Part shown: piece by piece, positions 50,434 to 58,987 of the stretch
Numbering within the stretch: the stretch's first letter is position 1
Layout: each line of letters begins with the position of its first letter
Assembly: GCF_025989125.1 (NCBI RefSeq)
Contig: NZ_JAPDNR010000001.1
Location: 2,214,301-2,278,300, forward strand
Direction of reading: 5' to 3'
DNA from: Chitinophaga nivalis
GTDB lineage: Bacteria > Bacteroidota > Bacteroidia > Chitinophagales > Chitinophagaceae
Length of the DNA: 64,000 nucleotides
Translations under genes and position numbers: made by a program
The notes under the pieces: model-generated
Databases searched by the model: none
Told to the model about the DNA's origin: nothing
Seen by the model: the letters and a program-made list of their open reading frames with translations, nothing else

Positions 50434-50898
50434 ATGTCTTCAGGAAATAATTTGTTATTAATCAGGCAATTAGATGGCAAATTGCAAAAGATGATGCCTT
50501 TACAGAAAATAATGATCCCTAAAGAGGGATGGGTAAACATTATTCGTAAGACGTTGAATATGTCTTTAAGTCAGCTAGGTAAGCGCATGAATATAACCCC
50601 TCAAAGTGTACGAGCTCTTGAGTTACGAGAAAAAGAAGGCACGTTATCTTTAAAATCTCTAAAAGAGGCCGCCGAAGCATTAAACATGCGCCTGGTTTAC
50701 GGTTTTGTCCCCAAAGAAGATTCATTGGAAAAAATGGTTGAACGTAAGGCCTATGAAATGGCTATGCAAATCGTAAAACGCACTTCTATTACAATGAAAC
50801 TAGAAGATCAGGAAAATTCGCCAACAAGAATTAAACAGGCTATTAGCGAAATGGCTGACGAACTTAAAAGGGAAATGTCGAAAAAACTATGGGATTAG
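50434..50898 (+). CDS. Mobile mystery protein A (HTH, antitoxin-like)
   Basis: The 154-residue protein has an Xre-type helix-turn-helix at about residues 35-85 (LNMSLSQLGKRMNITPQSVRALELREKEG), preceded by a short N-terminal region and followed by a helical tail. Size, the RALELREKEGTLSLKSLKEAAEAL stretch (quoted in part) and the adjacent Fic gene match the mobile mystery protein A family, which is found in accessory DNA always next to protein B. It likely autoregulates the pair and may neutralise the Fic partner. It overlaps the next gene by ten bases. Confidence 0.85.
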   Translation: MSSGNNLLLIRQLDGKLQKMMPLQKIMIPKEGWVNIIRKTLNMSLSQLGKRMNITPQSVRALELREKEGTLSLKSLKEAAEALNMRLVYGFVPKEDSLEKMVERKAYEMAMQIVKRTSITMKLEDQENSPTRIKQAISEMADELKREMSKKLWD

Positions 50899-51491
50899 AT
50901 ATTCAATATGATGAAGGACAAACTCCACTTGACGAGGATGAAAAAGATGGGTTGAAAATTCTGAACATTACAACCCGTGGAGAATTAGATGAGTTGGAAC
51001 AGCGTAATATTGAGGATGCTGTTCGCTGGACACTTTCTCGTCGTAAAAGATTCACGATGGCAGAGGTATTAACTGAGAAGTTTGTTCGCTTAGTTCATAC
51101 TAAAATGCTGGGAGACGTGTGGGATTGGGCAGGAAGTTTCCGCAATTCTAATAAGAATATTGGTGTAGATAAATACCAGATAAGTATTGAGTTGAGGCAA
51201 TTGCTGGATGATTGCAAGTATTGGATTGAGCATGGGACATTTTCACTGGATGAAATTGCAGTGAGGTTTAAACATCGCATTGTTTTTATCCATTGTTTTG
51301 CTAATGGGAATGGAAGGCATTCACGTTTGATGGCCGATATTTTAATTGAAGGAGTATTGGGCGGATATGTATTTACATGGGGCGCTGAAAATCTGGTGAA
51401 TACAGGTGAATATCGTGCAGCGTATTTACGTGCCCTTCGTGAAGCTGATAGCGGAAAATTTGAGCTATTAATTCAATTTGCTCGATCATAA
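50889..51491 (+). CDS. Mobile mystery protein B (Fic domain protein)
   Basis: The 200-residue Fic protein has the N-terminal region typical of mobile mystery protein B (EGQTPLDEDEKDGL), WDWAGSFRNSNKNIG ahead of the flap, and the active-site loop HCFANGNGRHSR at residues 135-146 with catalytic His135. Fic enzymes transfer AMP or another nucleotide-derived group to a protein hydroxyl. The acidic residue of the canonical HxFx(D/E)GNGRxxR loop is Asn here. No clear S/TxxxE(G/N) inhibitory helix is visible in either protein. It is co-translated with the HTH gene, and a toxin-antitoxin role is likely but unproven. Confidence 0.88.
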   Translation: MGLDIQYDEGQTPLDEDEKDGLKILNITTRGELDELEQRNIEDAVRWTLSRRKRFTMAEVLTEKFVRLVHTKMLGDVWDWAGSFRNSNKNIGVDKYQISIELRQLLDDCKYWIEHGTFSLDEIAVRFKHRIVFIHCFANGNGRHSRLMADILIEGVLGGYVFTWGAENLVNTGEYRAAYLRALREADSGKFELLIQFARS

Positions 51492-51545
51492 AAGGATATT
51501 TTCAATGTGATAGGAGAGGTGGATATTGCCTTTCTTGTTAAATTG

Positions 51546-51671
51546 TCATTTGGGTGAACTACTAAAAGCCTCCAAATCCCGGAAAAATTGTGTTAGATAA
51601 TCCATTTTTTTCCCTACAGTCCCATTCATAAAGGGCATATCAGGCCTGGAAAACCTCCTCCGGCCACTCAT
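51546..51671 (-). CDS. Possible 41-residue small ORF or decayed gene
   Basis: An ATG at 51671 opens a short frame on the minus strand (starting MSGRRRFSRPDMPF, ending FSSSPK). A neighbouring frame on the same strand upstream, without a start codon, reads TDRSIRFSLIAPPENLNRR and so on to a stop. The overlap of two protein-like frames suggests a frameshifted remnant of a gene rather than a working small gene. Nothing matches a family I know. The rest of the 350-base gap 51492-51842 holds the repeat copy B and a promoter. Confidence 0.25.
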   Translation of the reverse strand: MSGRRRFSRPDMPFMNGTVGKKMDYLTQFFRDLEAFSSSPK

Positions 51672-51703
51672 CTGTCTCTGTATATTTTAAGCGCCTATTT
51701 AAG

Positions 51704-51749
51704 TTTTCAGGCGGCGCTATCAGCGAGAAACGAATCGATCTGTCAGTTT
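51704..51749. repeat. Direct repeat copy B, right edge of accessory island
   Basis: This 46-base stretch pairs with the copy at 49089-49135 in the same orientation; TTTTCAGG and AAACGAATCGATC are identical. The 2.6 kb between the copies holds only accessory genes. Confidence 0.55.
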
Positions 51750-51783
51750 TAAACAAGCACTAACAAAGTATTTTTTTATAGAT

Positions 51784-51813
51784 TTTGTATTCTAAAAAAA
51801 ATCAATAACTTTG
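51784..51813 (+). promoter_or_regulatory. Promoter of the small lipoprotein gene
   Basis: TTTG at 51784-51787 and TAACTTTG at 51806-51813 are 18 bases apart, fitting the Bacteroidota -33/-7 pattern. The start codon is 30 bases downstream. Confidence 0.75.
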
Positions 51814-51842
51814 CGCCGGTTTTAAAAAATAAAACAACTAAA

Positions 51843-52070
51843 ATGAAAAAAGTATTTGTATTCGCTATCGCTGCTGGTATGTTCTTCGTAGCTTGTAACG
51901 GTGGTAGCACTCCTGCTGCTGATTCTACTGCAACAACTACTGTTGACACTATGAACGCTGCTCCTGCTCAGGCTCCAGTTGATTCTGCTGCTCTGGCTCC
52001 AGTTGATTCTGCTGCTCAGGTAGCTGCTCCAGCTGCTGATTCTGCTGCTCCAGCTCCAGCTGCACACTAA
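51843..52070 (+). CDS. Small low-complexity lipoprotein
   Basis: The 75-residue precursor has a lipoprotein signal with the lipobox FVAC (lipidated Cys18). The 57-residue mature part is nearly all Ala, Pro, Ser, Asp, Thr and Val, with recurring APVDSAA and APAADSAAP units and no predicted fold. Codons are biased towards GCT and TCT, a pattern often seen in highly expressed genes, and the gene has a good promoter and terminator. It resembles an abundant structural or spacer lipoprotein, such as a periplasmic linker, but no function is known. Confidence 0.8.
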   Translation: MKKVFVFAIAAGMFFVACNGGSTPAADSTATTTVDTMNAAPAQAPVDSAALAPVDSAAQVAAPAADSAAPAPAAH

Positions 52071-52120
52071 GTAAGAGAATATTATTTCGGTAATATATCT
52101 TTCTTGCAAGAAATTAAAGA

Positions 52121-52148
52121 AGCCGTTCGCATAGCGAGCGGCTTTTTT
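52121..52148 (+). terminator. Terminator after the small lipoprotein gene
   Basis: AGCCGTTCGC, loop ATAG, CGAGCGGCT with one mismatch, followed by six T residues, 50 bases after the stop codon. The 180 bases from here to the next terminator show no gene. Confidence 0.88.
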
Positions 52149-52328
52149 AATGCAGTAAAGTGAACCCCTGGCCCGGCAATCCATAATCGCCATTAAGCGG
52201 CCAGATATGCCGATAGGGCCGTTTAGTTGATACATATGTCCCCAGTGGCTATTGGAGGGCTTCAACGGGTTATTATTCATTATTATGCCCTTGTTTTAAT
52301 ACCCCTGCTATTGCCGGCCGGCCGGGCA

Positions 52329-52360
52329 TAAAAAAAGCGGTCCGCCTGGCGAACCGCTTT
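52329..52360 (-). terminator. Terminator of the SirB1-like gene
   Basis: On the minus strand AAAGCGGTTCGC, loop, GCGGACCGCTTT is followed by a T-run, about 22 bases after the stop codon at 52383. Confidence 0.85.
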
Positions 52361-52382
52361 GCAATATCGTAAGGTAGGATGC

Positions 52383-53255
52383 TTATTCTTCGAGGATGCT
52401 GGACAGATTCATTAATTCGTCCTGTTTATAGGATTCTTTATCGTCCCGGAAACATTTGGAGAGTTCTTCCAGTAAGAACTGTATAATCCGTTTATTGGAC
52501 TGGGGCTTGAAATAAGCCGGTACCGCGGGTACCGATACCCTTTTGAGATAGGTATCCACATCCTGTTGCGTATAAATCTGTCCCTGAATCGGATCAATAA
52601 AGAACAGAATCCGGTGATCTTCCGGCTCTATCGGTTCATTAAAATCGATGTAGGTATCAAAATAAGCTAAAATAAACTGCCGGGGAATATTCACTGCATA
52701 TACAGGTAAATCCAGCATCGCGCAAAGACTTTGATAGATGATCCCGTTGGTAATCGGATTACCCTTTCTGGACTCTATTACCTGATTGATGAAAAACTGG
52801 TTTTTACGCTGGTAGGATACTTCTTCTCCCTTCAGACCAAAATAGTTATAGATCATGCTGTTCAGCACATTGATCTGTTCCAGCGGTGTGAGGTAGTTGT
52901 TCAGCTCCAGCCAGATGTTACGTTTGATACGGTCTATTTCCACCATTACCTGATTGGTCATCAGGTCGGGAAACTGGTATCTGGCAGCCAGTATGGCGCC
53001 CTGTAACAGGTCCTGTTTTTCTGTAAGACTCCAGGTGCGTACGGCGGCTTGTAAGTCCTGGTAATGCACGCGGTGAATCAGTAGTTCTATGCGCTCCTGT
53101 ATAGACTCATCAATCGTATTTTCCCACAGGTTCTCCAGGTTCGGGATAATATCTTTACCATAGAGCAGAATTTTACTGGCTACAGTATCAAATACTTCCA
53201 GGTCCGGATCATCCAACAAGTGGAACAAAGCATTTATTTCTCTGTTTTCATGCAT
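52383..53255 (-). CDS. Transglutaminase-like SirB1-family protein
   Basis: The protein (290 residues from the ATG at 53255; an upstream start adds eight unconserved residues) matches the SirB1 group of transglutaminase-like proteins: LEQINVLNSMIYNYFGLKG, VIESRKGNPITNGIIYQSLCAMLDLPVYAVNIPRQFIL (quoted in parts) and RILFFIDPIQGQIYT. The canonical GNPxxLSxxY region reads GNPITNGIIYQ, and the histidine of LxxHFLL is PRQF, so catalytic residues are not obvious. An N-terminal helical repeat region precedes it. E. coli SirB1 is of unknown function. It is a cytoplasmic protein, lying downstream of topA on the same strand. Confidence 0.75.
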   Translation of the reverse strand: MHENREINALFHLLDDPDLEVFDTVASKILLYGKDIIPNLENLWENTIDESIQERIELLIHRVHYQDLQAAVRTWSLTEKQDLLQGAILAARYQFPDLMTNQVMVEIDRIKRNIWLELNNYLTPLEQINVLNSMIYNYFGLKGEEVSYQRKNQFFINQVIESRKGNPITNGIIYQSLCAMLDLPVYAVNIPRQFILAYFDTYIDFNEPIEPEDHRILFFIDPIQGQIYTQQDVDTYLKRVSVPAVPAYFKPQSNKRIIQFLLEELSKCFRDDKESYKQDELMNLSSILEE

Positions 53256-53362
53256 ATCACGTATTATGACGATTGGCAATCGTTGATAGGTGCGACCCTG
53301 TCAGCAAATTAACTAATAAACATATTACTTCACGCTGCAGTTATTAATTATATAACGGCTGT

Positions 53363-55717
53363 TTATTCTGCTTTTTTCTTCCTGGGCGGCGCTTTCTTTT
53401 TAGGCGGATTGGCTTTGGCTTCTTCGATGATCGCCTTTGCTTCTTCCACGGTCAGATCGGCTGCTGTATCAATCTTTTCTTTGGGTATTTTATAGTTTTT
53501 GAGTCCTTGTTTGATATACGGGCCATAAGGTCCTTTCAGTACCTGGATCTTTTCCTTTTCAAAGACTTTGATGGTGCGTTCATCTTTGGCAGTCCGTTTT
53601 TCCGCAATCAGTGGCGCTATTTCATCCAATTCAACGGTGTAGGGATCCATTTCCTTTTTCAGGGAATAGAATTTTTTATCGTGCTGGGCATAAGGGCCGA
53701 AACGGCCGATATTGATGACTACATCGGAATCTTCAAACTGACCCAGGGTACGGGGCAGGCGGAATAATTCCAGTGCATCTTCCAGGCTGATGGTTTCAAT
53801 GCTCTGCGTGGCCTTTAATTTGGCAAAGCGTGGCTTCTCCTCATCTTCTACCTTACCTATCTGAATCATAGGGCCATAACGTCCCATACGGGCTACAATC
53901 GGTTTGCCGGTCGCTTCATCGGTACCCAGCAGGCGTTCGCCTTTTACGCGTTCTGCATGCTCGAGGGTATTTTCTACATCTTTATGGAAAGGGAAATAGA
54001 AATCCCGGAGCATGTTGTTCCAAACTTTTTTACCGCTGGCGATTTCATCGAATTCCTCTTCAATCTTAGCTGTGAAGCCATAATCCATTACGGAATTGAA
54101 GTATTGGTTGAGGAAGTCGGTCACAATCATACCCAGATCGGTGGGGAACAGTTTAGACTTTTCTGCGCCTGTATTTTCCGTATCGGTTTGTTTGCTGATT
54201 TGATCCGCTTTCAGTACCATGATGCGGAATTCTCTTTTGATACCTTCTTTATCCCGCTTCTCCACATAGTTCCGTTTCTGGATGGTGGTGATGGTAGGGG
54301 CGTAGGTAGAAGGACGGCCGATGCCCAGTTCTTCCAGTTTTTTCACCAGGCTGGCTTCCGTATAGCGCGGGGCCGGACGGGAGAACCTTTCCGTAGCTTT
54401 CATTTCCTTCAGATCGAGGGATTGTTTTACGGCTAATGGTGGTAAAGAACCTTCTGCTGCTTCATCTTCGTTTACATCTTCCTCATCGTGGCTCTCCATA
54501 TATACTTTCAGGAAGCCGTCGAATTTCAGCACTTCCCCGCTGGCAGACAGCTCTTCGTGGTTGGTGGAGATATCGATTTTCGCTGTGGTTTTTTCCAGTT
54601 CAGCGTCGGCCATCTGGCTGGCAATGGTACGTTTCCAGATCAGCTCATAGAGTTTGCGGGCGTCGCTGTCTTCTACCGTGGTGTTTTCCATGTAGGTAGG
54701 GCGGATGGCTTCGTGCGCTTCCTGGGCTGATTCATTTTTATTTTTGAACTTACGGTGTTGGTGATAACGGTCACCGAAGCTGGTTTTAATTGCTTTTTCA
54801 ATTTCACCGATAGCGGTATCCGACAGGTTTACGGAGTCGGTACGCATATAGGTGATATTACCACTTTCATACAGCTTCTGGGCCAGCAGCATGGTTTTAG
54901 ATACGCTGTATCCCAGCTTGCGGCTGGCTTCCTGCTGGAGGGTAGAAGTGGTAAACGGCGCTGCCGGTGATTTTTTACCGGGTTTAACCTGAATATCTTT
55001 TACCGTATAGGCGGCACCTACACATTGTTGCAGGAATTTTTCCGCGTCTTCGGCTGTTTTGAACTTGTTGGGGCCTTCTGCTTTGAAGGAAATGCTCTTA
55101 CCGTTGATATCTTTTCCGGTGAAATAAGCTTCTACCTTAAAAGTACTTACGGCGTTGAACTGGTTGATTTCCCTTTCTCTTTCCACGATTAGTCGCACAG
55201 CTACTGATTGTACACGGCCGGCAGAGAGGGAATTGCGCATACTCATTTTACGCCACAGCACAGGCGATAATTCAAAACCTACGATGCGGTCCAGGATACG
55301 GCGGGCCTGTTGCGCATTAACGCGGTCCATGTCCAGCTTACGCGGGTGTTGCACAGCATTTTCGATGGCAGGTTTGGTGATTTCATGGAAAACAATTCTT
55401 TTGGTGGTTTCCGGATCCAGTTTCAGTACTTCACACAAATGCCATGAAATAGCCTCCCCTTCCCGGTCCTCATCCGTTGCGAGCCATACCTCATCGGTAT
55501 CCTTTGCCAGCTTCTTGAGGTCTTTTACTACCTTTTCCTTATCTTCCGGTATTACATATTTAGGCTTGAAGTTATTTTCTATGTCTATCCCCATATCATC
55601 CTTCTCCAGGTCACGGATGTGACCGAAGCAGGATTTGACTTCAAAGTCCTTTCCCAATATTTTTTCTATGGTCTTGGCCTTTGCCGGGGACTCAACTATA
55701 ACTAAATTTTTTGCCAT
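53363..55717 (-). CDS. topA: DNA topoisomerase I
   Basis: Type IA topoisomerase that relaxes negative supercoils. The 784-residue protein has the Toprim domain (VESPAKAKTIEKILG at the start, ATDEDREGEAISWH with the metal-binding acids), the GRVQSVAVRLIVERE region, and the active-site tyrosine in ITYMRTDS (about residue 297). The C-terminal third carries topoisomerase repeat units (GRYGPMIQIG, GRFGPYAQHDKKFYSL, GPYGPYIKQG) without the four-cysteine zinc fingers of E. coli TopA, and ends in a lysine-rich tail. This arrangement is normal for Bacteroidota. The 292-base gap upstream shows nothing else. Confidence 0.97.
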   Translation of the reverse strand: MAKNLVIVESPAKAKTIEKILGKDFEVKSCFGHIRDLEKDDMGIDIENNFKPKYVIPEDKEKVVKDLKKLAKDTDEVWLATDEDREGEAISWHLCEVLKLDPETTKRIVFHEITKPAIENAVQHPRKLDMDRVNAQQARRILDRIVGFELSPVLWRKMSMRNSLSAGRVQSVAVRLIVEREREINQFNAVSTFKVEAYFTGKDINGKSISFKAEGPNKFKTAEDAEKFLQQCVGAAYTVKDIQVKPGKKSPAAPFTTSTLQQEASRKLGYSVSKTMLLAQKLYESGNITYMRTDSVNLSDTAIGEIEKAIKTSFGDRYHQHRKFKNKNESAQEAHEAIRPTYMENTTVEDSDARKLYELIWKRTIASQMADAELEKTTAKIDISTNHEELSASGEVLKFDGFLKVYMESHDEEDVNEDEAAEGSLPPLAVKQSLDLKEMKATERFSRPAPRYTEASLVKKLEELGIGRPSTYAPTITTIQKRNYVEKRDKEGIKREFRIMVLKADQISKQTDTENTGAEKSKLFPTDLGMIVTDFLNQYFNSVMDYGFTAKIEEEFDEIASGKKVWNNMLRDFYFPFHKDVENTLEHAERVKGERLLGTDEATGKPIVARMGRYGPMIQIGKVEDEEKPRFAKLKATQSIETISLEDALELFRLPRTLGQFEDSDVVINIGRFGPYAQHDKKFYSLKKEMDPYTVELDEIAPLIAEKRTAKDERTIKVFEKEKIQVLKGPYGPYIKQGLKNYKIPKEKIDTAADLTVEEAKAIIEEAKANPPKKKAPPRKKKAE

Positions 55718-56009
55718 GTATGCTTCTTTAATGTGCTGCTAAATACGTAAAATTTCGTAAAATAAATACTTATACGAGATATGCAATGATATAAAAGTAC
55801 CTTCAAAATAAAAAATAAGGCCGCCTTTAAACGTTAAAATGCGTTGTAATGTAATTAAAAAACGAGTACAAGCATAGCATATGCAGGCAGAAAGTGACTA
55901 TCAGGTGGTAAATTCGCAGTTTGCGGCACAGGCACGTATATAGAATATCATTAATAACCATATATAGGAAACCAGGCGCAATACCTTTATCTTATTAAAA
56001 TCAAGCATC

Positions 56010-56786
56010 ATGGAAATCGTCATCATTGGCACAGGCAATGTTGCTCACTGCTACGGACAGCTCTTAAAAATCCACGGTCACCAGGTGAAGCAGGTGATCA
56101 GCCGTCATAAAGCCCATGCACAGGAGCTGGGCGAAATGCTGCATGCCCCGTTTACAGATGACCTGCAAAGCATTTATATGGATGCCGATGTATACCTGCT
56201 GGCAGTCAGCGATGCTGCGATTCCGGTATTGAATGATCAGTTACGGCTGGGAAAGCGGATGGTGGCCCATACCGCCGGTGCAGTGCCGTTGAGCGCTATT
56301 GACCGTATTTCCACCCATACAGGGGTATTGTATCCTTTGCAGTCTATCCGCAAGGAAATCAAAACTTACCCTACTATACCGCTGATGCTGGAAGCCAGCA
56401 GCGAAGAAGTACTCCGGCGGCTGCAGTCCCTGGCACAGGGTATTTCGTCCCGGATTACCGTAGCAGATTCCGCCCAGCGGCTGCAATACCACCTGGCAGC
56501 GGTATTATGCAACAACTTCACCAATCACCTCATTGCCCAGACAAAAGCCTACTGCGAAGCCGCGCAGCTGGACTTTACCCTGCTGCAACCTATTATAAAG
56601 GAGACCTTTGACCGGTTGGAGAAATATGCACCGGAAGCCGTACAAACCGGGCCGGCACTCCGGCAGGACGAGGCCACCATGCAACTGCACCGGGACCTGC
56701 TGGCAGGTGATACCAACCTGCAACGGGTATACGAAGTGTTGTCTGATAGCATCCACCGCTTTCACACAGCACGGCAGAAAAATTAA
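56010..56786 (+). CDS. Rossmann-fold protein with DUF2520 domain
   Basis: The 258-residue protein begins MEIVIIGTGNVAHCYGQLL, an NAD(P)-binding fold of the F420-dependent-reductase or 3-hydroxyisobutyrate-dehydrogenase type (about 1-120). The C-terminal part (about 125-250) is DUF2520, with the CNNFTNHLIAQTKAYCEAAQLD segment and EATMQLHRDLL. Members are widespread but uncharacterised; a dehydrogenase activity is assumed. It is the first of four plus-strand genes (DUF2520, kdsC, ubiA-like, maf) that recur together in Bacteroidota. Confidence 0.85.
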   Translation: MEIVIIGTGNVAHCYGQLLKIHGHQVKQVISRHKAHAQELGEMLHAPFTDDLQSIYMDADVYLLAVSDAAIPVLNDQLRLGKRMVAHTAGAVPLSAIDRISTHTGVLYPLQSIRKEIKTYPTIPLMLEASSEEVLRRLQSLAQGISSRITVADSAQRLQYHLAAVLCNNFTNHLIAQTKAYCEAAQLDFTLLQPIIKETFDRLEKYAPEAVQTGPALRQDEATMQLHRDLLAGDTNLQRVYEVLSDSIHRFHTARQKN

Positions 56787-56888
56787 ATCATATAATATTA
56801 TATGTTCAGGATCAGCGGAAAGCCGGGAATAAAAAACAGGAGCGGGGAATCTCTCCCGAATTCTTAATCCGCAATCGGTAATTATTTC

Positions 56889-56896
56889 TAATTTTG
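56889..56896 (+). promoter_or_regulatory. Possible -7 box before kdsC
   Basis: TAATTTTG matches TAnnTTTG and lies five bases before the kdsC ATG, which would make the transcript nearly leaderless. No -33 element is visible, so it may be chance. Confidence 0.3.
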
Positions 56897-56901
56897 GCGC
56901 C

Positions 56902-57423
56902 ATGAACATATTGGCTTTATTTAAACCTATTACCACATTTGTATTGGATGTGGATGGGGTACTGACAGATGGCACCCTGCAGTTGTTGCCAGGCGGAGAG
57001 ATGTCCCGGAAGATGAATATTAAAGATGGCTATGCCTTGCAGCTGGCCGTGAAAAAAGGTTACCGGGTGGTGATCATTTCCGGCGGAAAGTCGGAAAGTG
57101 TGGTAAGCCGCTTACAAGGGCTGGGTATCAAAGATATTTTTACCGGCATACAGGATAAACAGGAAAAGCTGCAGGATTATGTATTTGAACATGACCTGCG
57201 CTGGGACGAGATATTATATATGGGGGATGACATTCCTGACTATCCACCCATGCAGCTGGTCGGGTTGCCGGTATGTCCGGCCGATGCGGCGCCTGAGATC
57301 AGGAGTATTTCCCGCTATATATCGCCGGTGGCAGGTGGCCATGGTTGCGTAAGGGAAGTAATGGAAAAAGTACTGAAGCTGAACGGACATTGGCTGATGG
57401 ATGAAGGAATTGCATCGAAATAA
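56902..57423 (+). CDS. kdsC: 3-deoxy-D-manno-octulosonate 8-phosphate phosphatase (KdsC-type HAD)
   Basis: The 173-residue C0-type HAD phosphatase dephosphorylates KDO-8-phosphate for lipopolysaccharide core synthesis. Motif I is LDVDGVLTDG, motif II the SGG in VVIISGGKSE, motif III the lysine of DKQEKLQ, and motif IV GDDIPDYPPM. The length and the tetramer-type C-terminus (GGHGCVREVMEKVL) are normal. Without kdsA or kdsB nearby, another nucleotide- or sugar-phosphate substrate remains possible. It precedes the ubiA-like gene by 15 bases. Confidence 0.88.
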   Translation: MNILALFKPITTFVLDVDGVLTDGTLQLLPGGEMSRKMNIKDGYALQLAVKKGYRVVIISGGKSESVVSRLQGLGIKDIFTGIQDKQEKLQDYVFEHDLRWDEILYMGDDIPDYPPMQLVGLPVCPADAAPEIRSISRYISPVAGGHGCVREVMEKVLKLNGHWLMDEGIASK

Positions 57424-57438
57424 CTAAAGCATAACTCT

Positions 57439-58380
57439 ATGAAGCGCCGGGCTGCATTTTTGAAGCTTATCAGGTACCCAAATCTGATTTATATTGCCCT
57501 TACCCAGTTTTTGCTGCAGTACTGTGTGGTTGCACCGGTATTGCGCAGCTCCGGAGTAGACCCTTCCCTGTCGGTGACACAGTTTATCTTACTGTGTCTT
57601 TCCACGATATTGATCGCTGCCGCGGGATATATCATCAACGACTACTTTGATATCAACATTGATATTATCAACAAGCCCGAAAAAATGGTGCTGGATAAAG
57701 TCATTCCCCGTCGCTGGGCCATGGCGTGGCACTCCATTTTTAATATGCTGGGTGTTTCGCTGGGTTTCATCGTAGCCTGGAAAACCGGGCAGATCTATCT
57801 CGGCTTTACACAGGTGATCTGTTCCCTGTTGTTATGGTTCTATTCTACTTCCTATAAAAGACAGGTGCTGGTCGGCAATGTCATCATTTCCCTGCTCACT
57901 GCTTTATCGGTAGTGGTAGTGGGTTTCTATGAGAAGCAGATCTACGAAAGTTTTGCTGCTATCATGTCCGACACGGGCAGAAAGCTGATCCAGATTATTG
58001 GCGTGTATGCGCTCTTTGCTTTTGTTATTTCCATGATACGGGAGATCGTAAAAGACCTGGAAGACATGATGGGCGACAGTAAAGACGGTTGCCGCACCTT
58101 GCCCATTGCCTGGGGCGTACTGGCAGCCAAGCGGCTCTGCAATATATTATTACTGGTACTGCTGGTAACCATTCTGCTGGTAGAAATAAAGGTAGCAACC
58201 TTTGGCTGGTATGCCGCTATCGTTTACCTGGTGTTGCTGGTACAACTGCCATGCATATACGTTTATATGCAACTGAAAAAAGCGCACCTGCCGGAACATT
58301 ACCATAAAGTAAGTTCACTGGTAAAAGTGGTGATGCTGACAGGTATTTTATCGATGATCTTTTTTAAAATCTTTTTGTAG
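57439..58380 (+). CDS. UbiA-family prenyltransferase
   Basis: The 313-residue membrane protein has about eight or nine hydrophobic segments and the two Asp-rich UbiA motifs: NDYFDINIDIINKPEK (about residues 69-84) and DLEDMMGDSKDGCRTLP (about 204-220). Such enzymes join a prenyl diphosphate to an acceptor. Bacteroidota members in this gene context are often annotated as geranylgeranylglycerol-phosphate geranylgeranyltransferase-like. MenA-type function is also possible. The acceptor cannot be fixed from sequence. The stop codon abuts the maf start directly. Confidence 0.82.
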   Translation: MKRRAAFLKLIRYPNLIYIALTQFLLQYCVVAPVLRSSGVDPSLSVTQFILLCLSTILIAAAGYIINDYFDINIDIINKPEKMVLDKVIPRRWAMAWHSIFNMLGVSLGFIVAWKTGQIYLGFTQVICSLLLWFYSTSYKRQVLVGNVIISLLTALSVVVVGFYEKQIYESFAAIMSDTGRKLIQIIGVYALFAFVISMIREIVKDLEDMMGDSKDGCRTLPIAWGVLAAKRLCNILLLVLLVTILLVEIKVATFGWYAAIVYLVLLVQLPCIYVYMQLKKAHLPEHYHKVSSLVKVVMLTGILSMIFFKIFL

Positions 58381-58956
58381 ATGTATACAGAAGCACGGAT
58401 TATCCTGGCCTCACAGTCGCCGCGGAGAAAGCAGCTGCTGGAGCAGGCAGGTATTCCTTTTGAAGTAAGGGTGATTGAAACAGCAGAAACCTTTCCGCCG
58501 GAACTGGCCATTGCGGATATTCCGGTGCATATTGCCCGGCAGAAGGCCGTAGCGGTATCCGCACTTTGCGGACCTACTGATATTATCATTGCGGCGGATA
58601 CTGTGGTGGTGCTGGATGATACCATTATCGGCAAACCGAAAGACCGCGAAGATGCCATCCGTATTCTTTCGTTGCTGAGTGGCCGCGAACATCAGGTGAT
58701 TACCGGTGTGGTGATACAGCATACCGGCAGAGAAACGGCTTTTTCCAAAACGACTACCGTACATTTTAAACCCCTTACGCAGGAGCAGGTGGTCTATTAT
58801 GTAGATCATTATCAACCGTTCGATAAAGCCGGCGCCTATGCGATTCAGGAATGGATCGGGGCAGTGGGTATCGACAGCATTCACGGTTGTTTCTATAATG
58901 TGATGGGATTGCCGGTGAGCCGCGTGGTGGAAGAACTGGCGGCATTCCGTAATTAA
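58381..58956 (+). CDS. maf: Maf-type nucleoside triphosphate pyrophosphatase
   Basis: Maf enzymes hydrolyse non-canonical or excess dTTP, UTP and modified nucleotides to monophosphates. The 191-residue protein has the N-terminal ILASQSPRRKQLLEQAGI, the central AADTVVVLDDTIIGKPKD, and the C-terminal DKAGAYAIQEWIGAVGIDSIHG block with the catalytic acid residues. Length is standard. It is the last gene of the four-gene unit, directly following the prenyltransferase with no spacer. Confidence 0.94.
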   Translation: MYTEARIILASQSPRRKQLLEQAGIPFEVRVIETAETFPPELAIADIPVHIARQKAVAVSALCGPTDIIIAADTVVVLDDTIIGKPKDREDAIRILSLLSGREHQVITGVVIQHTGRETAFSKTTTVHFKPLTQEQVVYYVDHYQPFDKAGAYAIQEWIGAVGIDSIHGCFYNVMGLPVSRVVEELAAFRN

Positions 58957-58987
58957 GCACTTATCGGCAGGATATAAGATATAAAAA

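Noticed and set aside
51822..52280. Minus-strand frame of 152 residues, rich in Ser and Trp
   Set aside because: It lies antisense to the small lipoprotein gene and its terminator; its composition is the reverse complement of the GCT/TCT-rich repeats, so it is a shadow.
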